Part shown: positions 1-9,156 of the stretch, in pieces
Numbering within the stretch: position 1 is the stretch's first letter
Layout of the letters: the number at the start of each line of letters is the position of its first letter
Source of the DNA: JAWUXM01 sp034111325
GTDB taxonomy: Bacteria; Pseudomonadota; Alphaproteobacteria; Rickettsiales; JABIRX01
Assembly (NCBI GenBank): GCA_034111325.1
Contig: JAWUXM010000032.1
Coordinates: forward strand, 1 to 43,509
Direction: 5' to 3'
Length of the DNA: 43,509 nucleotides
Translations under genes and position numbers: made by a program
Notes under the pieces: generated by a model
Database searches by the model: none
What the model saw: the letters and a program-made list of their open reading frames with translations, nothing else
What the model was told of the DNA's origin: nothing

Positions 1-1145
1 TTTCTTTGCAAATATTTAACAATTTTAGCCCTATCTGTGTCTGAAAGTGACGCAGTATATTGAATAATCTCAGCAATATTAACATCAGCTGCATAGTAAC
101 CCGAAGAACCAGCACCAATATGTAGACTCCTAGCATAATTAGTTAAAGATAGGGTATTAGCTTGTGATACCTCCCCACTATCACTATCATTAACTCTAAT
201 ATATTGCGTAGTTGAATTTTTACGAAATTCAACAAGGTTAATATCAGTGCTCATATCTTCATCAGTATCTAGCCTAGCTGAACGATCATTAGGGAAGTTA
301 AAACGCACTCCTCCAGAGGAGAGGCCTCCCATTAGACTTACTCCATTTTCACCAGTCAGTGCTTGATTATACAAAACCAAGCCGCTATTCCATTTCATAA
401 CCATAAAAAGATCTACCTGCTGCCCAGAATCAAATAAGTGACGTTTACCAGTAGAAGAATAAGAACTTGTCTGAATAAAAACTGTATTTAACAAATCATT
501 TACACCATCAAACTTAATGGTAGGCCTTAGAGACCATCCATCATCATAGAGTACATAGGTGGGCTTCTGACTCTCAACAGATTGCGTTAAATCATGCCCT
601 TGCCCGCTTTTATCTCGCCAAGTTGTAATGACATCACCTTCACTAAAAGCTGTGTTTCCATCTATATCAGTAGCATCAACCCACAAGGTTAGCCCTTTTA
701 TATCTTTAGGAGAACCCCACATACCTTCATCATTAGCACTAGTGGCATGTTTATATGCGACATAGGAAATACGGCGATTCCAACCATCTAACATATGATT
801 TGTTGATAAGCCTAAGGTCACAACAGGCACTGTGCCGTAATATAAATCATTATTAGTCTCAATAGAACCACTAGTACCGCACGTATTGCCACTTACACTC
901 TCAACGCCAAAAGCAGCAGCATCAAATGCTAAAGCAGGGCCAGCAGGACAAGGCAGCCGGCTATTGCTATCTACAAACTCTGCTATTGCCTGCTCTATCT
1001 CCTCCATCCTTTGTTCTGTTATGCTTATACGCTTTACATCAAGTAATTTATCACCAACTACAAAACTAGCGGTTAGACCGAGCGAGAGCAGAACTATAAC
1101 AATTGATAGTTCGATAAGGGAGAAAGCTTGCTTTTTTTTTATCAT
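1..1145 (-). CDS. Pseudopilin-like protein with LamG-like domain, 3' end cut by window
   Basis: The reading frame opens with an ATG at 1143-1145 and runs without a stop to the window edge, so the protein is incomplete (about 381 residues seen). The N-terminus is a type IV prepilin signal: a short basic leader MIKKKQA, then FSLIELS with Glu at +5 of the mature protein and a hydrophobic helix. Residue -1 is Ala rather than the usual Gly. A pilin-like section follows, with the motifs RLPCPA, YYGTVPV and LDGW shared with the two upstream genes. From about residue 145 a jelly-roll segment begins (LTLWVDATD, IKFDGVNDLL) typical of LamG/concanavalin-like domains. It is the last of three overlapping pilin genes; its ATG overlaps the preceding TGA (ATGA). 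It is probably a minor pilin or pseudopilin carrying a binding domain outside the cell. The ligand is unknown. Confidence 0.8.
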   Translation of the reverse strand, partial: MIKKKQAFSLIELSIVIVLLSLGLTASFVVGDKLLDVKRISITEQRMEEIEQAIAEFVDSNSRLPCPAGPALAFDAAAFGVESVSGNTCGTSGSIETNNDLYYGTVPVVTLGLSTNHMLDGWNRRISYVAYKHATSANDEGMWGSPKDIKGLTLWVDATDIDGNTAFSEGDVITTWRDKSGQGHDLTQSVESQKPTYVLYDDGWSLRPTIKFDGVNDLLNTVFIQTSSYSSTGKRHLFDSGQQVDLFMVMKWNSGLVLYNQALTGENGVSLMGGLSSGGVRFNFPNDRSARLDTDEDMSTDINLVEFRKNSTTQYIRVNDSDSGEVSQANTLSLTNYARSLHIGAGSSGYYAADVNIAEIIQYTASLSDTDRAKIVKYLQR

Positions 1146-1957
1146 TTTCCAAAACATAATTTTTCTATCAGACTTAATAAGTCATTTGCACATAAATCAG
1201 TCGTGCAACTACATTCATTCCCCGCCAGAGGCGTTCTGTGTGCAGAATCCAGAATCAACTGAATTTTGGTTTTGTAACGGGTGATATCATCAAAACCTGC
1301 CTTTCCTAAAGTATTTTCAACAAATGTTTTATCACCATCAGTATTCTCTGCCTCATCACCAGCGTCTGCTGTAGCCTCAGCCTTACCATCCTTATTATAG
1401 GCGGCAGCTTTATTCTCACCATTGCTAATTAATGCATAAATTGCCGCCGAAGTTTTTGTGCCATCATCGTCGGTTACTGTAATTGTTGGTTCATTAGTGT
1501 AGAAATCTGCATTTACCTTTGTCGCATCAGAGCAGTTTTCTTGTCCAAACCTTCTATCTGCCACATAAATAAATTTATTACCCCAACCATCTAACATAGT
1601 CTCAGCAGGGATATTTAAAGTTGCTGTTGGAACCGTACCAATAATAACATTAGCATCATCAGATGCTGCAGTTGTTGAACAATAATAGCTTGTTGCACAA
1701 GCATTTGTACGTATTTCATCACCATAAGTAACGCTGCTTGATGCCGCACTTATCAACGCAGGACAAGGCAGCCTTTTATTATCACGTAAAAACTGCTGCA
1801 ACGCCTGCTCAACACGATCCAAATGACGCTCTGTAACTTTATATGCATCTTGCTTTTTGATAACAGTAAAAATCGAAACTCCCACCGTAGTCAGCACAGC
1901 GAAAATAACGATAACGATTGATAATTCTAATAGTGAGAAACCTGCTTTCTTAATCAT
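1142..1957 (-). CDS. Pseudopilin-like protein without LamG insertion
   Basis: About 271 residues. The start chosen is the ATG at 1955-1957, just after an in-frame GTG at 1958-1960, because it gives a standard short prepilin leader (MIKKAG, then FSLLELS, Glu at +5). A hydrophobic helix follows, then an amphipathic helix (VTERHLDRVEQALQQFL) and the family motifs RLPCPA, IIGTVP and LDGWGNK. The C-terminal part (ALISNGENKAAAYN, then a DDITRYKT motif) matches the C-terminus of the neighbouring LamG-containing pilin, so this protein shows the same scaffold without the insertion. Cysteine pairs near the C-terminus (CSCTTDLC) could form disulfides. The start overlaps the upstream gene's stop by 8 bp and the 3' end overlaps the next gene by 4 bp, which implies one transcript with coupled translation. 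Processing by the prepilin peptidase at 3523-4314 is inferred. Confidence 0.85.
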   Translation of the reverse strand: MIKKAGFSLLELSIVIVIFAVLTTVGVSIFTVIKKQDAYKVTERHLDRVEQALQQFLRDNKRLPCPALISAASSSVTYGDEIRTNACATSYYCSTTAASDDANVIIGTVPTATLNIPAETMLDGWGNKFIYVADRRFGQENCSDATKVNADFYTNEPTITVTDDDGTKTSAAIYALISNGENKAAAYNKDGKAEATADAGDEAENTDGDKTFVENTLGKAGFDDITRYKTKIQLILDSAHRTPLAGNECSCTTDLCANDLLSLIEKLCFGK

Positions 1958-3449
1958 CACATAAACTACTTATACGTTTTTGAAATTCCTCACATGCGGC
2001 TGTCCCTGCACAATTTAAGGAATAAGTCGCTATGCAATCTCTTTGCGATATTGAATCTCCGCCTGCTGTAGCACGTTGAAATTGTGGTACTGTTTTAAAA
2101 CGCAATATATCGTCATAATCAGAACTATGCGCCCGATCAACAAAGGCAGCACCAAAAGATGTATAATCATTCGGAACTTCATCAGCATTGGCACTTACCG
2201 TATTTACCACTCCTGAATGATTATATGCACCACCACCATTCTCGCCAAAACTAATTAATGTGTAAGCACCCTTTGCTGTTTTAGCAGTTCCACCACTAGC
2301 TAGATTATTTACCGTAATGCCTGTGTTGCTGATATTGCGCAAACCCCATTTTTGCTTTAAGTAGTTTTCTATTAATATACGATTTGCTGAGGTTATTGCA
2401 GCATTGTACATAATTACCTCACCAATATCACCATTGTAATAACTATTAATATAGCGCCCTATTGTTGAATTATTATAGCTAGAAAGCAATGTAGTATTAG
2501 CATCACTACCCGTTACATCCGCTCCACCTAAGCTATAACGATAATAATTTCTACCAGTGCCAGACTGCATAAAAACATGTATGCGGGGAATCTGACTAAT
2601 ATATGCAGCAACCGCCGTATCATAATCATTACCCCAATGTGCGTGGGCTACAGATGTATTATATCTATAACCAAGGTGCATATTAGCATTGCTAGCACCA
2701 TTATCACCACCAGTAAAATAATTCTCATTTTTACTGCTACTTCTTTGCTCCATCACAAATATACTATAATTACTACCAACCAAAAAAGATGGGCTATAGG
2801 TAAATCCATCATTCGCACCATCAAACCTAATGACTGGATTACCATTGATAGTGTTTAAGGTTAACGCAGGGTCGGAGACCGCCGTGCCGTCATAAGAATT
2901 AACTTTATCATACCATGTAGCAACACTCCCCGCACTAGCATCATAATCTATTGAACTAGGATCCGCTGCATCATACCAGAGCTGCGCATTTACAACATTA
3001 TTCGGTGCGGTTGATGTCCAACCAAGAGGCGTTGCTGTGTCCGTCGCTATACCGTTATCGACCGCATAGCCGATACGATTACCCCAACCATCAAATAAAT
3101 AAGTATCGGGTAAATTCAAACTACGCACTGGCACAATGCCGTAAAATATATTTCCTGAACTGACTATGCCTGTAGTAGTTGCGCAAACATTGGAGGAGGT
3201 ATATTCAGCACCTAATGCAACATTACCCAAAGCGCTGCTTGCTATCGCTGGGCAAGGCAAACGCCCATCATTTTCAATATAATATCCGCTCAATGCACGC
3301 TCGATTGCATCCAACCTTTTATTAGTAATTTTTAGTTTATCAGCATTATTGATTCGGTCTTCGCCACGATAGATCCCTGACATTATGACCATCAAGATAA
3401 CAATCACGATCGACTGTTCGATTAGATTATAACCACCTTTTTTCAACAT
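1950..3449 (-). CDS. Pseudopilin-like protein with internal LamG-like jelly-roll domain
   Basis: 499 residues. The N-terminus is a prepilin signal (MLKKGG, then YNLIEQS with Glu at +5) and a hydrophobic helix. The pilin scaffold covers residues 1-135 (RLPCPA, YGIVPV, FDGWGNRIGY) and resumes at about 371-499 (AYTLISFGENGGGAYN, DDILRFKT). Between them, at about 154-370, sits a LamG-like domain beginning with LWYDAADPSS and containing PVIRFDGANDGF, DIGEVIMYN and ENYLKQKWG. Comparison with the 271-residue neighbour shows the domain is inserted in the middle of the pilin globular part rather than appended. It is the first gene of the three-pilin operon, with a good ribosome site (GGAAG) upstream of the ATG, and is transcribed divergently from the prepilin peptidase. 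A role in adhesion is an inference from LamG and lectin folds. Confidence 0.85.
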   Translation of the reverse strand: MLKKGGYNLIEQSIVIVILMVIMSGIYRGEDRINNADKLKITNKRLDAIERALSGYYIENDGRLPCPAIASSALGNVALGAEYTSSNVCATTTGIVSSGNIFYGIVPVRSLNLPDTYLFDGWGNRIGYAVDNGIATDTATPLGWTSTAPNNVVNAQLWYDAADPSSIDYDASAGSVATWYDKVNSYDGTAVSDPALTLNTINGNPVIRFDGANDGFTYSPSFLVGSNYSIFVMEQRSSSKNENYFTGGDNGASNANMHLGYRYNTSVAHAHWGNDYDTAVAAYISQIPRIHVFMQSGTGRNYYRYSLGGADVTGSDANTTLLSSYNNSTIGRYINSYYNGDIGEVIMYNAAITSANRILIENYLKQKWGLRNISNTGITVNNLASGGTAKTAKGAYTLISFGENGGGAYNHSGVVNTVSANADEVPNDYTSFGAAFVDRAHSSDYDDILRFKTVPQFQRATAGGDSISQRDCIATYSLNCAGTAACEEFQKRISSLCDD

Positions 3450-3522
3450 GTTTTATTACTTCCTTTTTTAAAACGAGACATTACCTTAGGTACCAAGGCA
3501 CAGTAATTTATCTTTCTTCAAT

Positions 3523-4314
3523 ATGGAATATTTTTTTCAACTAATCCTTGCCTTCATATTCGGCAGTTGTTTCGGCAGCTTTATATCAGCTGCGAGCTAC
3601 CGCCTAGTGCGTGATGAAGATATTGTTTTCAAGAAATCATATTGCCCAAATTGTAAACATTCACTTAGCTGGAGAGATTTAGCGCCAATATTCTCATGGC
3701 TATTTTCACATGGTAAATGTCGCTATTGCAAAAAAAATATTTCTATTCGCTATCCGTTAATCGAAATAGCAACTGGCGCAGCCTTTATGTTAATATTTTA
3801 TTTTCTTGGTGTAAGCGAAGCAACGATTATTTTCTACCCGCTAGCCGTGGTATTGATCGCAATTATAGTTACTGACCTTGAACATTATATAATTCCCGAC
3901 AGCTTGCAAATTGCAACTTTGCTACTTGCCATATGGTGGGGTTATTTACACCATTACACATTATATGACTATACAATGCCTGCGATATATGCTCTTGCTG
4001 GCGGCTTTGCCCTAAAATATGCATTTCAGTATGTGCGTAAAAAAGACGGCCTTGGCATTGGCGATATCAAATTTTTTGCTAGCGCCGCATTATTTTTAGG
4101 TCTAAAAGGCTTTATACCATTTTTATTATTTAGCGGAATATTAGGAATAGTCTTTGGCTTGCTCTGGCAATATTGGCGAAAAACCGCCCTATTTCCCTTT
4201 GCGCCCTCTCTAGTTATTTCACTGTTTTTCTGCTTGATTATACCACAAATAGTTGATAGCTTCTGGGAGTTAAATTTTACATTATTTAGTCTTATCGGGC
4301 TTTCAATAATCTAG
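3523..4314 (+). CDS. pilD: Prepilin peptidase / N-methyltransferase (type IV leader peptidase, A24)
   Basis: 263 residues, a normal family length. It cleaves the leader of prepilins and pseudopilins at the inner membrane and, in the two-domain form, methylates the new N-terminus. The N-terminal domain has the zinc-binding cysteines C41/C44 and C66/C69 (CPNC, CRYC) of the methylase-containing form. The two catalytic aspartates of the A24 family are visible: D118 in TDLEHYIIPD and D181 in GLGIGD. About seven or eight hydrophobic segments fit a polytopic membrane protein. It is divergent from the pilin operon across a 73-bp gap and 16 bp upstream of the secretin gene, so the locus holds substrate, processing enzyme and outer-membrane pore together. 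The symbol could equally be gspO. Confidence 0.93.
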   Translation: MEYFFQLILAFIFGSCFGSFISAASYRLVRDEDIVFKKSYCPNCKHSLSWRDLAPIFSWLFSHGKCRYCKKNISIRYPLIEIATGAAFMLIFYFLGVSEATIIFYPLAVVLIAIIVTDLEHYIIPDSLQIATLLLAIWWGYLHHYTLYDYTMPAIYALAGGFALKYAFQYVRKKDGLGIGDIKFFASAALFLGLKGFIPFLLFSGILGIVFGLLWQYWRKTALFPFAPSLVISLFFCLIIPQIVDSFWELNFTLFSLIGLSII

Positions 4315-4330
4315 CAAAAGGTTGGTTGCA

Positions 4331-6010
4331 ATGAATATTATTACAAAATTTAGTTTCCTATATCTGCCCCTATTGCTCCTCTCCATCAATGGTTGCTCCT
4401 CAAAAAGAGGAGATGAAGCCATCCAAACCGAAAAAGAAAAATCTGCCTTTTATTTTGATAAAGACCTTAAACTAACCAGAGAAGAATTTGAGAAAAAAAT
4501 GGTCTCTGGTGAAGAACGCAGCAAAAAACCCAGTAAAAAAGACACCACCATAGGAGGCTCTTCAATCCCCTCTATGTCACGTATCATCATCCCACCTGAA
4601 GAACCACAAATTGGCGAGGGCAGGTTAATCTCCCTTACAGTCAATGACGACGTACCAGTAAAAGATGTCTTGCTTGAATTATCACGTCTTGCCGACATTG
4701 AAATAGAGCTTGACCCTAACATCACAGGGCGCGTGATCCTATCTGTAAAAGACCGACCACTTGAAGATGTGATAACCAAAATTTGCAGAATGGCAAATTT
4801 ACGCTATTCAATTCATGATAGCGTATTAAAAGTCGAGGTAGACACGCCTTACGTAAAAAGCTACTCTGTTGACTTTCTTGACCAAGTTCGCTCCAATACT
4901 GGCTCTATATCAATCAGCACCAAAACTGGAGGAGATAACTTAAACTCTGGCGCAGAGACAAAAGTAGAAAGCTCATCTGACGGCAATATCTGGGAATCTG
5001 TTGTTGCCGATATCAAATCCATGCTTGGTCAAAATGGCGCAACTACTAAAGACCCTAACACATATTTAACAGTCAACCAGCAAGCAGGAATTCTTACTGT
5101 TTCAGCGACACAAAGACAACATAAAAATATCAACAAATATATCACAAAAGTAGCACGTGATTCTTCCGCTCAAGTATTAATTGAAGCGAAAATCCTTGAA
5201 GTTAACTTAAAAGATGAATTTAGAACAGGCATTAATTGGTCCAAGCTTGGCGGCATAGGTAGCGGCTCATTGACACAGCAGCTCAACGATGCTGTCACCC
5301 CTTCATTTGCAATATCAATCTCATCATCAGAAGGCAGAGGAAGTCTTAATGGCGTGCTAAGCCTTGTTGAAACATTTGGAGTAGTCAAAGCATTATCTAG
5401 CCCCCGCATTAACGCTATGAATAACCAACAAGCGATCCTAACTTTTGCTGAAAATAAAGTGTATTTTGAAGTTGCATATGATGATTCCAGCACAACAGCT
5501 GATTCCACAACAACGACCACAACTAGCATAAGCAGTACATTAAAAACAGTTCCCCTTGGTGTGATCATGTCGTTACAACCCTCGATTAATCTAGAAACGC
5601 AAGAGATCGTAATGAATATACGCCCAACAATTTCCAGCTCCAACTCCGTTGTCAACGACCCCGCCGTAAGCATAGTTTCACGAACAGTAGGTGGAGACGC
5701 TATTAATAGCGCAATACCAGTCGTACAAGTTAAAGAGCTAGACTCTATCTTACGCATAAAAAGTGGAGAGGTTATGGTGATTGGTGGATTAATGGAAGAA
5801 CGCACTGAGAAAGAAGAAATTGGCGTACCTTTCTTAAAGAACATTCCTATACTTGGCTATATGTTTAAATCATATAAAGACATCAAAAATGTTGTTGAGA
5901 CTGTTATATTCATACGCGCAACCATTGTGCAACCATCTGGCAAAGTTGGAAATTCCGATCAAAATTTCTACAATGATTTTGCTCGTGACCCTAGCCCATT
6001 AAATTTCTAA
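4331..6010 (+). CDS. Lipoprotein secretin, MshL/PilQ/GspD-type
   Basis: About 559 residues. I start it at the ATG at 4331, which has AAAAGG 9 nt upstream, rather than at an in-frame TTG at 4322. The N-terminus is a lipoprotein signal ending in SINGC (Cys22), though Asn at that lipobox position is unusual. A secretin N-terminal (STN/N0-like) domain lies at about 85-160 (VPVKDVLLELSRLADIEIEL). A second N-domain at about 235-280 leads into the C-terminal secretin barrel, with VLIEAKILEVNL and the hallmark end VPFLKNIPILGYMFK. A Ser/Thr-rich stretch (DSTTTTTTS) lies in the barrel region. Secretins form the outer-membrane ring for type IV pili, type II secretion or filamentous phage. The neighbouring pilins and peptidase point to a pilus or T2SS-like machine; its ATPase and inner-membrane platform are not in this window. 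Confidence 0.92.
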   Translation: MNIITKFSFLYLPLLLLSINGCSSKRGDEAIQTEKEKSAFYFDKDLKLTREEFEKKMVSGEERSKKPSKKDTTIGGSSIPSMSRIIIPPEEPQIGEGRLISLTVNDDVPVKDVLLELSRLADIEIELDPNITGRVILSVKDRPLEDVITKICRMANLRYSIHDSVLKVEVDTPYVKSYSVDFLDQVRSNTGSISISTKTGGDNLNSGAETKVESSSDGNIWESVVADIKSMLGQNGATTKDPNTYLTVNQQAGILTVSATQRQHKNINKYITKVARDSSAQVLIEAKILEVNLKDEFRTGINWSKLGGIGSGSLTQQLNDAVTPSFAISISSSEGRGSLNGVLSLVETFGVVKALSSPRINAMNNQQAILTFAENKVYFEVAYDDSSTTADSTTTTTTSISSTLKTVPLGVIMSLQPSINLETQEIVMNIRPTISSSNSVVNDPAVSIVSRTVGGDAINSAIPVVQVKELDSILRIKSGEVMVIGGLMEERTEKEEIGVPFLKNIPILGYMFKSYKDIKNVVETVIFIRATIVQPSGKVGNSDQNFYNDFARDPSPLNF

Positions 6011-6014
6011 AAAT

Positions 6015-6782
6015 ATGTTTGCTATTATACGCTATATTTTTCTTACCGCCTCTAGAGATTGGCTATTTATTGGCTTGCTCGCCTCCACCCTACTAGCATC
6101 CTTCATATCTTATTTTTTAGGATCAACAGCTTTATCAGAACAAGCTGCCATGCAACTCACATATATCGCTGGCTCATCTCGGATGATCCTGACTGTCGGC
6201 ATGATATTATTCATTTGCTTCCATATTAGAAAATCTTTCGATAATCGCGAAGTTGAATATACACTTTCCCATTCTATTTCACGTGCACATTTTGTTATTG
6301 CCTACTTCATAGCCTTTTCACTACTCGCAGTTATCGTAACCTTACCGCCATTATTCATCATCGCGCTCTTTTTCAAACCACCGTTTATCGCTTTGGCTAT
6401 ATGGTTAGCCAGCGTGATTTTAGAATTAATTTTAATTTCATCCTTTGCCATACTTGCATCATTAATCTTGCGCAGCGCAGTTAGCGCTACACTAGCATGT
6501 TTTGCATTTTACCTTGTCTCCCGCATGATGGGTTTTGCAGTAGCTAACATCACCCTACCTCACTCTCTTGAAGCTTTTAAAAGCTTTAATGCGGTTAGTG
6601 AATTACTTCTTAAAACTTTTTCCATTCTTATGCCAAGGCTTGATTTATTCGCAAAAAGCAATTGGCTAACCTATGGAGCAGTTGACAGCAGCGCCCTATA
6701 TATCGTCCTTACACAATCTGCCATCTATGTGCCAATCATTTTACTTATGTCGATATATGATTTCCAACGCAAACAATTCTAA
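6015..6782 (+). CDS. ABC-2-like membrane permease subunit, no ATPase nearby
   Basis: 255 residues, with about six hydrophobic segments and a short loop (IRKSFDNREVEYTLSHSISR) of the kind seen between TM2 and TM3 of ABC-2 type transporters, where NREVEYTLSHSISR-like motifs recur. The product would be an inner-membrane half of a transporter whose ATP-binding subunit must lie elsewhere, because no Walker-motif protein is adjacent. It starts 4 bp after the secretin stop, which suggests cotranscription with pilD and the secretin, although a function in pilus assembly is not established. It overlaps the following gene by 26 bp. The substrate is unknown and the family assignment is moderate. Confidence 0.65.
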   Translation: MFAIIRYIFLTASRDWLFIGLLASTLLASFISYFLGSTALSEQAAMQLTYIAGSSRMILTVGMILFICFHIRKSFDNREVEYTLSHSISRAHFVIAYFIAFSLLAVIVTLPPLFIIALFFKPPFIALAIWLASVILELILISSFAILASLILRSAVSATLACFAFYLVSRMMGFAVANITLPHSLEAFKSFNAVSELLLKTFSILMPRLDLFAKSNWLTYGAVDSSALYIVLTQSAIYVPIILLMSIYDFQRKQF

Positions 6783-7542
6783 CATTACTGACTTGCAGCA
6801 CCCAAAGTCAGTCACTTATCTATTATTATTCTTTCTAGCTTTGCAATTGATGTTCTGGTCTAAGACTAATCATATCAAACCAGACATGGTAATCGTATCA
6901 AACCCACCGCGCCAACAAACAGTTGACGCCCTCTCACTTGGGGACAAACAATTTTACTTCCGCACCCTAGCTTTCCACATGCAAAATATGGGCGATACAT
7001 GGGGGCGTTTTACACCATTAAAAGATTATGATTATGCAAAGCTTGAGCGCTGGTTTTTCCTACTTGATAGCCTTGACAACAAATCAAACTTCGTTGCCTC
7101 AATCGCCAGCTACTATTATTCACAAAGCCAAAATCCCGCGGATACAATCCATGTAATAAACTATCTGCGTGAACATTATAAATCTGATCCTGTAACAAAA
7201 TGGTGGTGGTTATCACAAGCTGTCTATATCGCAAACCATCGCTTAAAAGATAAAGAACTAGCATTAGAGCTCGCTTATGAATTAGCGAATCTACCCCCAG
7301 AGGTAAAAATGCCATTATGGGGAAGACAAATGCCTGCCTTTATTCATGAACAATTAGGTGAAAACAAGGCTGCACAAAAGATTATTGTTGATATTTTAGC
7401 TAATTATGAAAATCTTGAGGAAGGTGAGTTAAACTTTATGGAGAATTTTATTACTGAGAGAATGAAAGATAAGAAATTCAAATTCGAAGTCTACCGTGAA
7501 CTAGCCCGTAAAAGACGCAACCCTGACTTTGAAAATCAATAA
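6757..7542 (+). CDS. Single-pass membrane-anchored protein of unknown function
   Basis: About 261 residues from the ATG at 6757 (MISNANNSN). An upstream in-frame ATG at 6673 would put the start deep inside the preceding gene and add a sequence without pilot features. One membrane segment (VTYLLLFFLALQLMFW) near the N-terminus is followed by a soluble, presumably periplasmic, helical region with a PDMVIVSNPP stretch. Repeating helix-turn-helix-like segments rich in Tyr/Ala/Leu (KELALELAYELANLP, ENKAAQKIIVDILANYENL) look TPR-like. It overlaps the permease gene by 26 bp in another frame, so the two are probably translated together and may form one membrane complex. I do not recognise a named family. 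Confidence 0.7.
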   Translation: MISNANNSNITDLQHPKSVTYLLLFFLALQLMFWSKTNHIKPDMVIVSNPPRQQTVDALSLGDKQFYFRTLAFHMQNMGDTWGRFTPLKDYDYAKLERWFFLLDSLDNKSNFVASIASYYYSQSQNPADTIHVINYLREHYKSDPVTKWWWLSQAVYIANHRLKDKELALELAYELANLPPEVKMPLWGRQMPAFIHEQLGENKAAQKIIVDILANYENLEEGELNFMENFITERMKDKKFKFEVYRELARKRRNPDFENQ

Positions 7543-7551
7543 TAACATCAA

Positions 7552-9102
7552 ATGACTGAACAATTATTGGAAGCCAAATCTTGGCCATTCCAAATCGCAA
7601 GATCTATACTTAAAAGAATTAACAACAAGATCCCTGCCAAAGGATATGTGCTTTTTGAAACTGGTTATGGCCCTTCTGGGCTTCCTCATATTGGCACATT
7701 TGGCGAGGTAGCACGCACAAGCATGGTAAAAAAGGCGTTTGAAACATTAGCACCAAATATCCCAACAAAATTATTATGCATATCTGATGATATGGACGGC
7801 ATGCGTAAAATACCTGATAATTTACCAAATCAAGAAATGCTAAAAGAGCATTTGCATAAACCCCTAACTGCAGTGCCCGATCCTTTTGGCACTCATCAAA
7901 GTTATGGTCACCACATGAATTCGCGCCTCTGCGCTTTCCTTGATAGCTTTAATTTTGATTATGAATTTAAAAGCGCAACTGATTGCTACAAAGAAGGAGT
8001 TTACGACACAACCTTATTAAATATCTTACGAAATTATGACAAAGTTATGGCTGTCATGCTACCAACCTTAGGTAGCGAACGGCAACAAACCTACAGCCCG
8101 TTTTTACCTGTCTCTCCAAAAAGCGGTAAAGTTCTGCAAGTTCCAGCAATTAAAATAAACGCTGATAAAGGCACCATAATTTTTGCTGATGAGGATGGTA
8201 GTGAGTTTGAAACACCCGTTATTGGTGGCCATTGTAAATTACAATGGAAGCCTGATATGGGAATGCGCTGGGCAGCTTTCGATGTAGATTTTGAAATGTA
8301 TGGCAAGGACCATCTAACCTCTGCTAAACTTTATAGCGCCATATGTAAAATTGCAGGTGGAAATCCTCCTGAACAATTCATGTATGAATTATTCTTAGAT
8401 GATAAGGGCGGCAAGATTTCTAAATCTAAAGGTAATGGCTTAACAATGGATGAATGGCTACGCTACGCGCCGCCAGAAAGCCTTGCCTATTACATGTTTA
8501 ACAAGCCAAAAACTGCTAAAAGACTTCATTTCGACATCATTCCAAAAGCCACGGATGAATATTTACAACATCTGAGAAACTATAAGCAATTAGCAGAGGA
8601 TAAAAAATTAGATAGCCCAATTTTTTATATTGACAATCAAAATTCTGGTAATATCGGCGCAATTTCCTTTGCCTTATTGCTAAATCTTGTCTCTGCCTCC
8701 AACTCCGAAAATAAAGAAATTCTCTGGGGTTTCATTAGTAAATATGATAATAGCCTTAACCCTAAGAATACACCTCTGCTTGACCATTTAGTTGAGTATG
8801 CAATTAATTATTATGATGATTTTATCAAGCCACATAAGAATTTCCGCAACGCAACCGAGCAAGAAAAAGAGGCCATATCAGAACTAAGATCTGAATTAGA
8901 AAAACTTGAAATACAAACCGCTGAAAACATCCAGCAACTAGTCTATGGTATTGGTACAAAATATGAATTTAACATGCGTGATTGGTTTCAAGCACTTTAT
9001 GAAATCCTCCTTGGGCAAAGCTCTGGTCCTCGCATGGGGTCTTTCATTACCCTTTATGGCGTAGAAAATACTATAGCTTTAATTAAAAATCGAGTTGCAT
9101 AA
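7552..9102 (+). CDS. lysK: Lysyl-tRNA synthetase, class I
   Basis: 516 residues. It charges tRNA-Lys with lysine in the cytoplasm. The class I signatures are present: a HIGH-type motif HIGT at residues 46-49 (PSGLPHIGTFGE) and a KMSKS-type motif KISKS at 288-292. It is therefore not the class II LysS of most bacteria but the LysK form found in archaea, spirochaetes and many alphaproteobacteria. Other class I LysRS features visible are CISDDMDGMRK and DVDFEMYGKDH in the catalytic domain and a helical C-terminal anticodon-binding part. The gene starts 9 bp after the upstream membrane protein. No class II copy is seen in the window. Confidence 0.96.
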   Translation: MTEQLLEAKSWPFQIARSILKRINNKIPAKGYVLFETGYGPSGLPHIGTFGEVARTSMVKKAFETLAPNIPTKLLCISDDMDGMRKIPDNLPNQEMLKEHLHKPLTAVPDPFGTHQSYGHHMNSRLCAFLDSFNFDYEFKSATDCYKEGVYDTTLLNILRNYDKVMAVMLPTLGSERQQTYSPFLPVSPKSGKVLQVPAIKINADKGTIIFADEDGSEFETPVIGGHCKLQWKPDMGMRWAAFDVDFEMYGKDHLTSAKLYSAICKIAGGNPPEQFMYELFLDDKGGKISKSKGNGLTMDEWLRYAPPESLAYYMFNKPKTAKRLHFDIIPKATDEYLQHLRNYKQLAEDKKLDSPIFYIDNQNSGNIGAISFALLLNLVSASNSENKEILWGFISKYDNSLNPKNTPLLDHLVEYAINYYDDFIKPHKNFRNATEQEKEAISELRSELEKLEIQTAENIQQLVYGIGTKYEFNMRDWFQALYEILLGQSSGPRMGSFITLYGVENTIALIKNRVA

Positions 9103-9156
9103 TATAATTGCTTGCTTAATCTGAAAGCTCACGGATTTCCACTTATAAAAAAAACA

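Noticed and set aside
886..1284. Plus-strand open frame of 132 codons over the pilin genes
   Set aside because: It lies opposite two overlapping pilin genes with clear prepilin signals and family motifs; the translation is low-complexity and has no recognisable start context.
5170..5844. Minus-strand open frame of 224 codons
   Set aside because: Complement of the secretin barrel domain; composition is that of an antisense shadow.
9112..9156. Longer GreA starting at a TTG
   Set aside because: The added 15 residues do not fit the GreA N-terminus and the ATG at 9157 gives the standard length.
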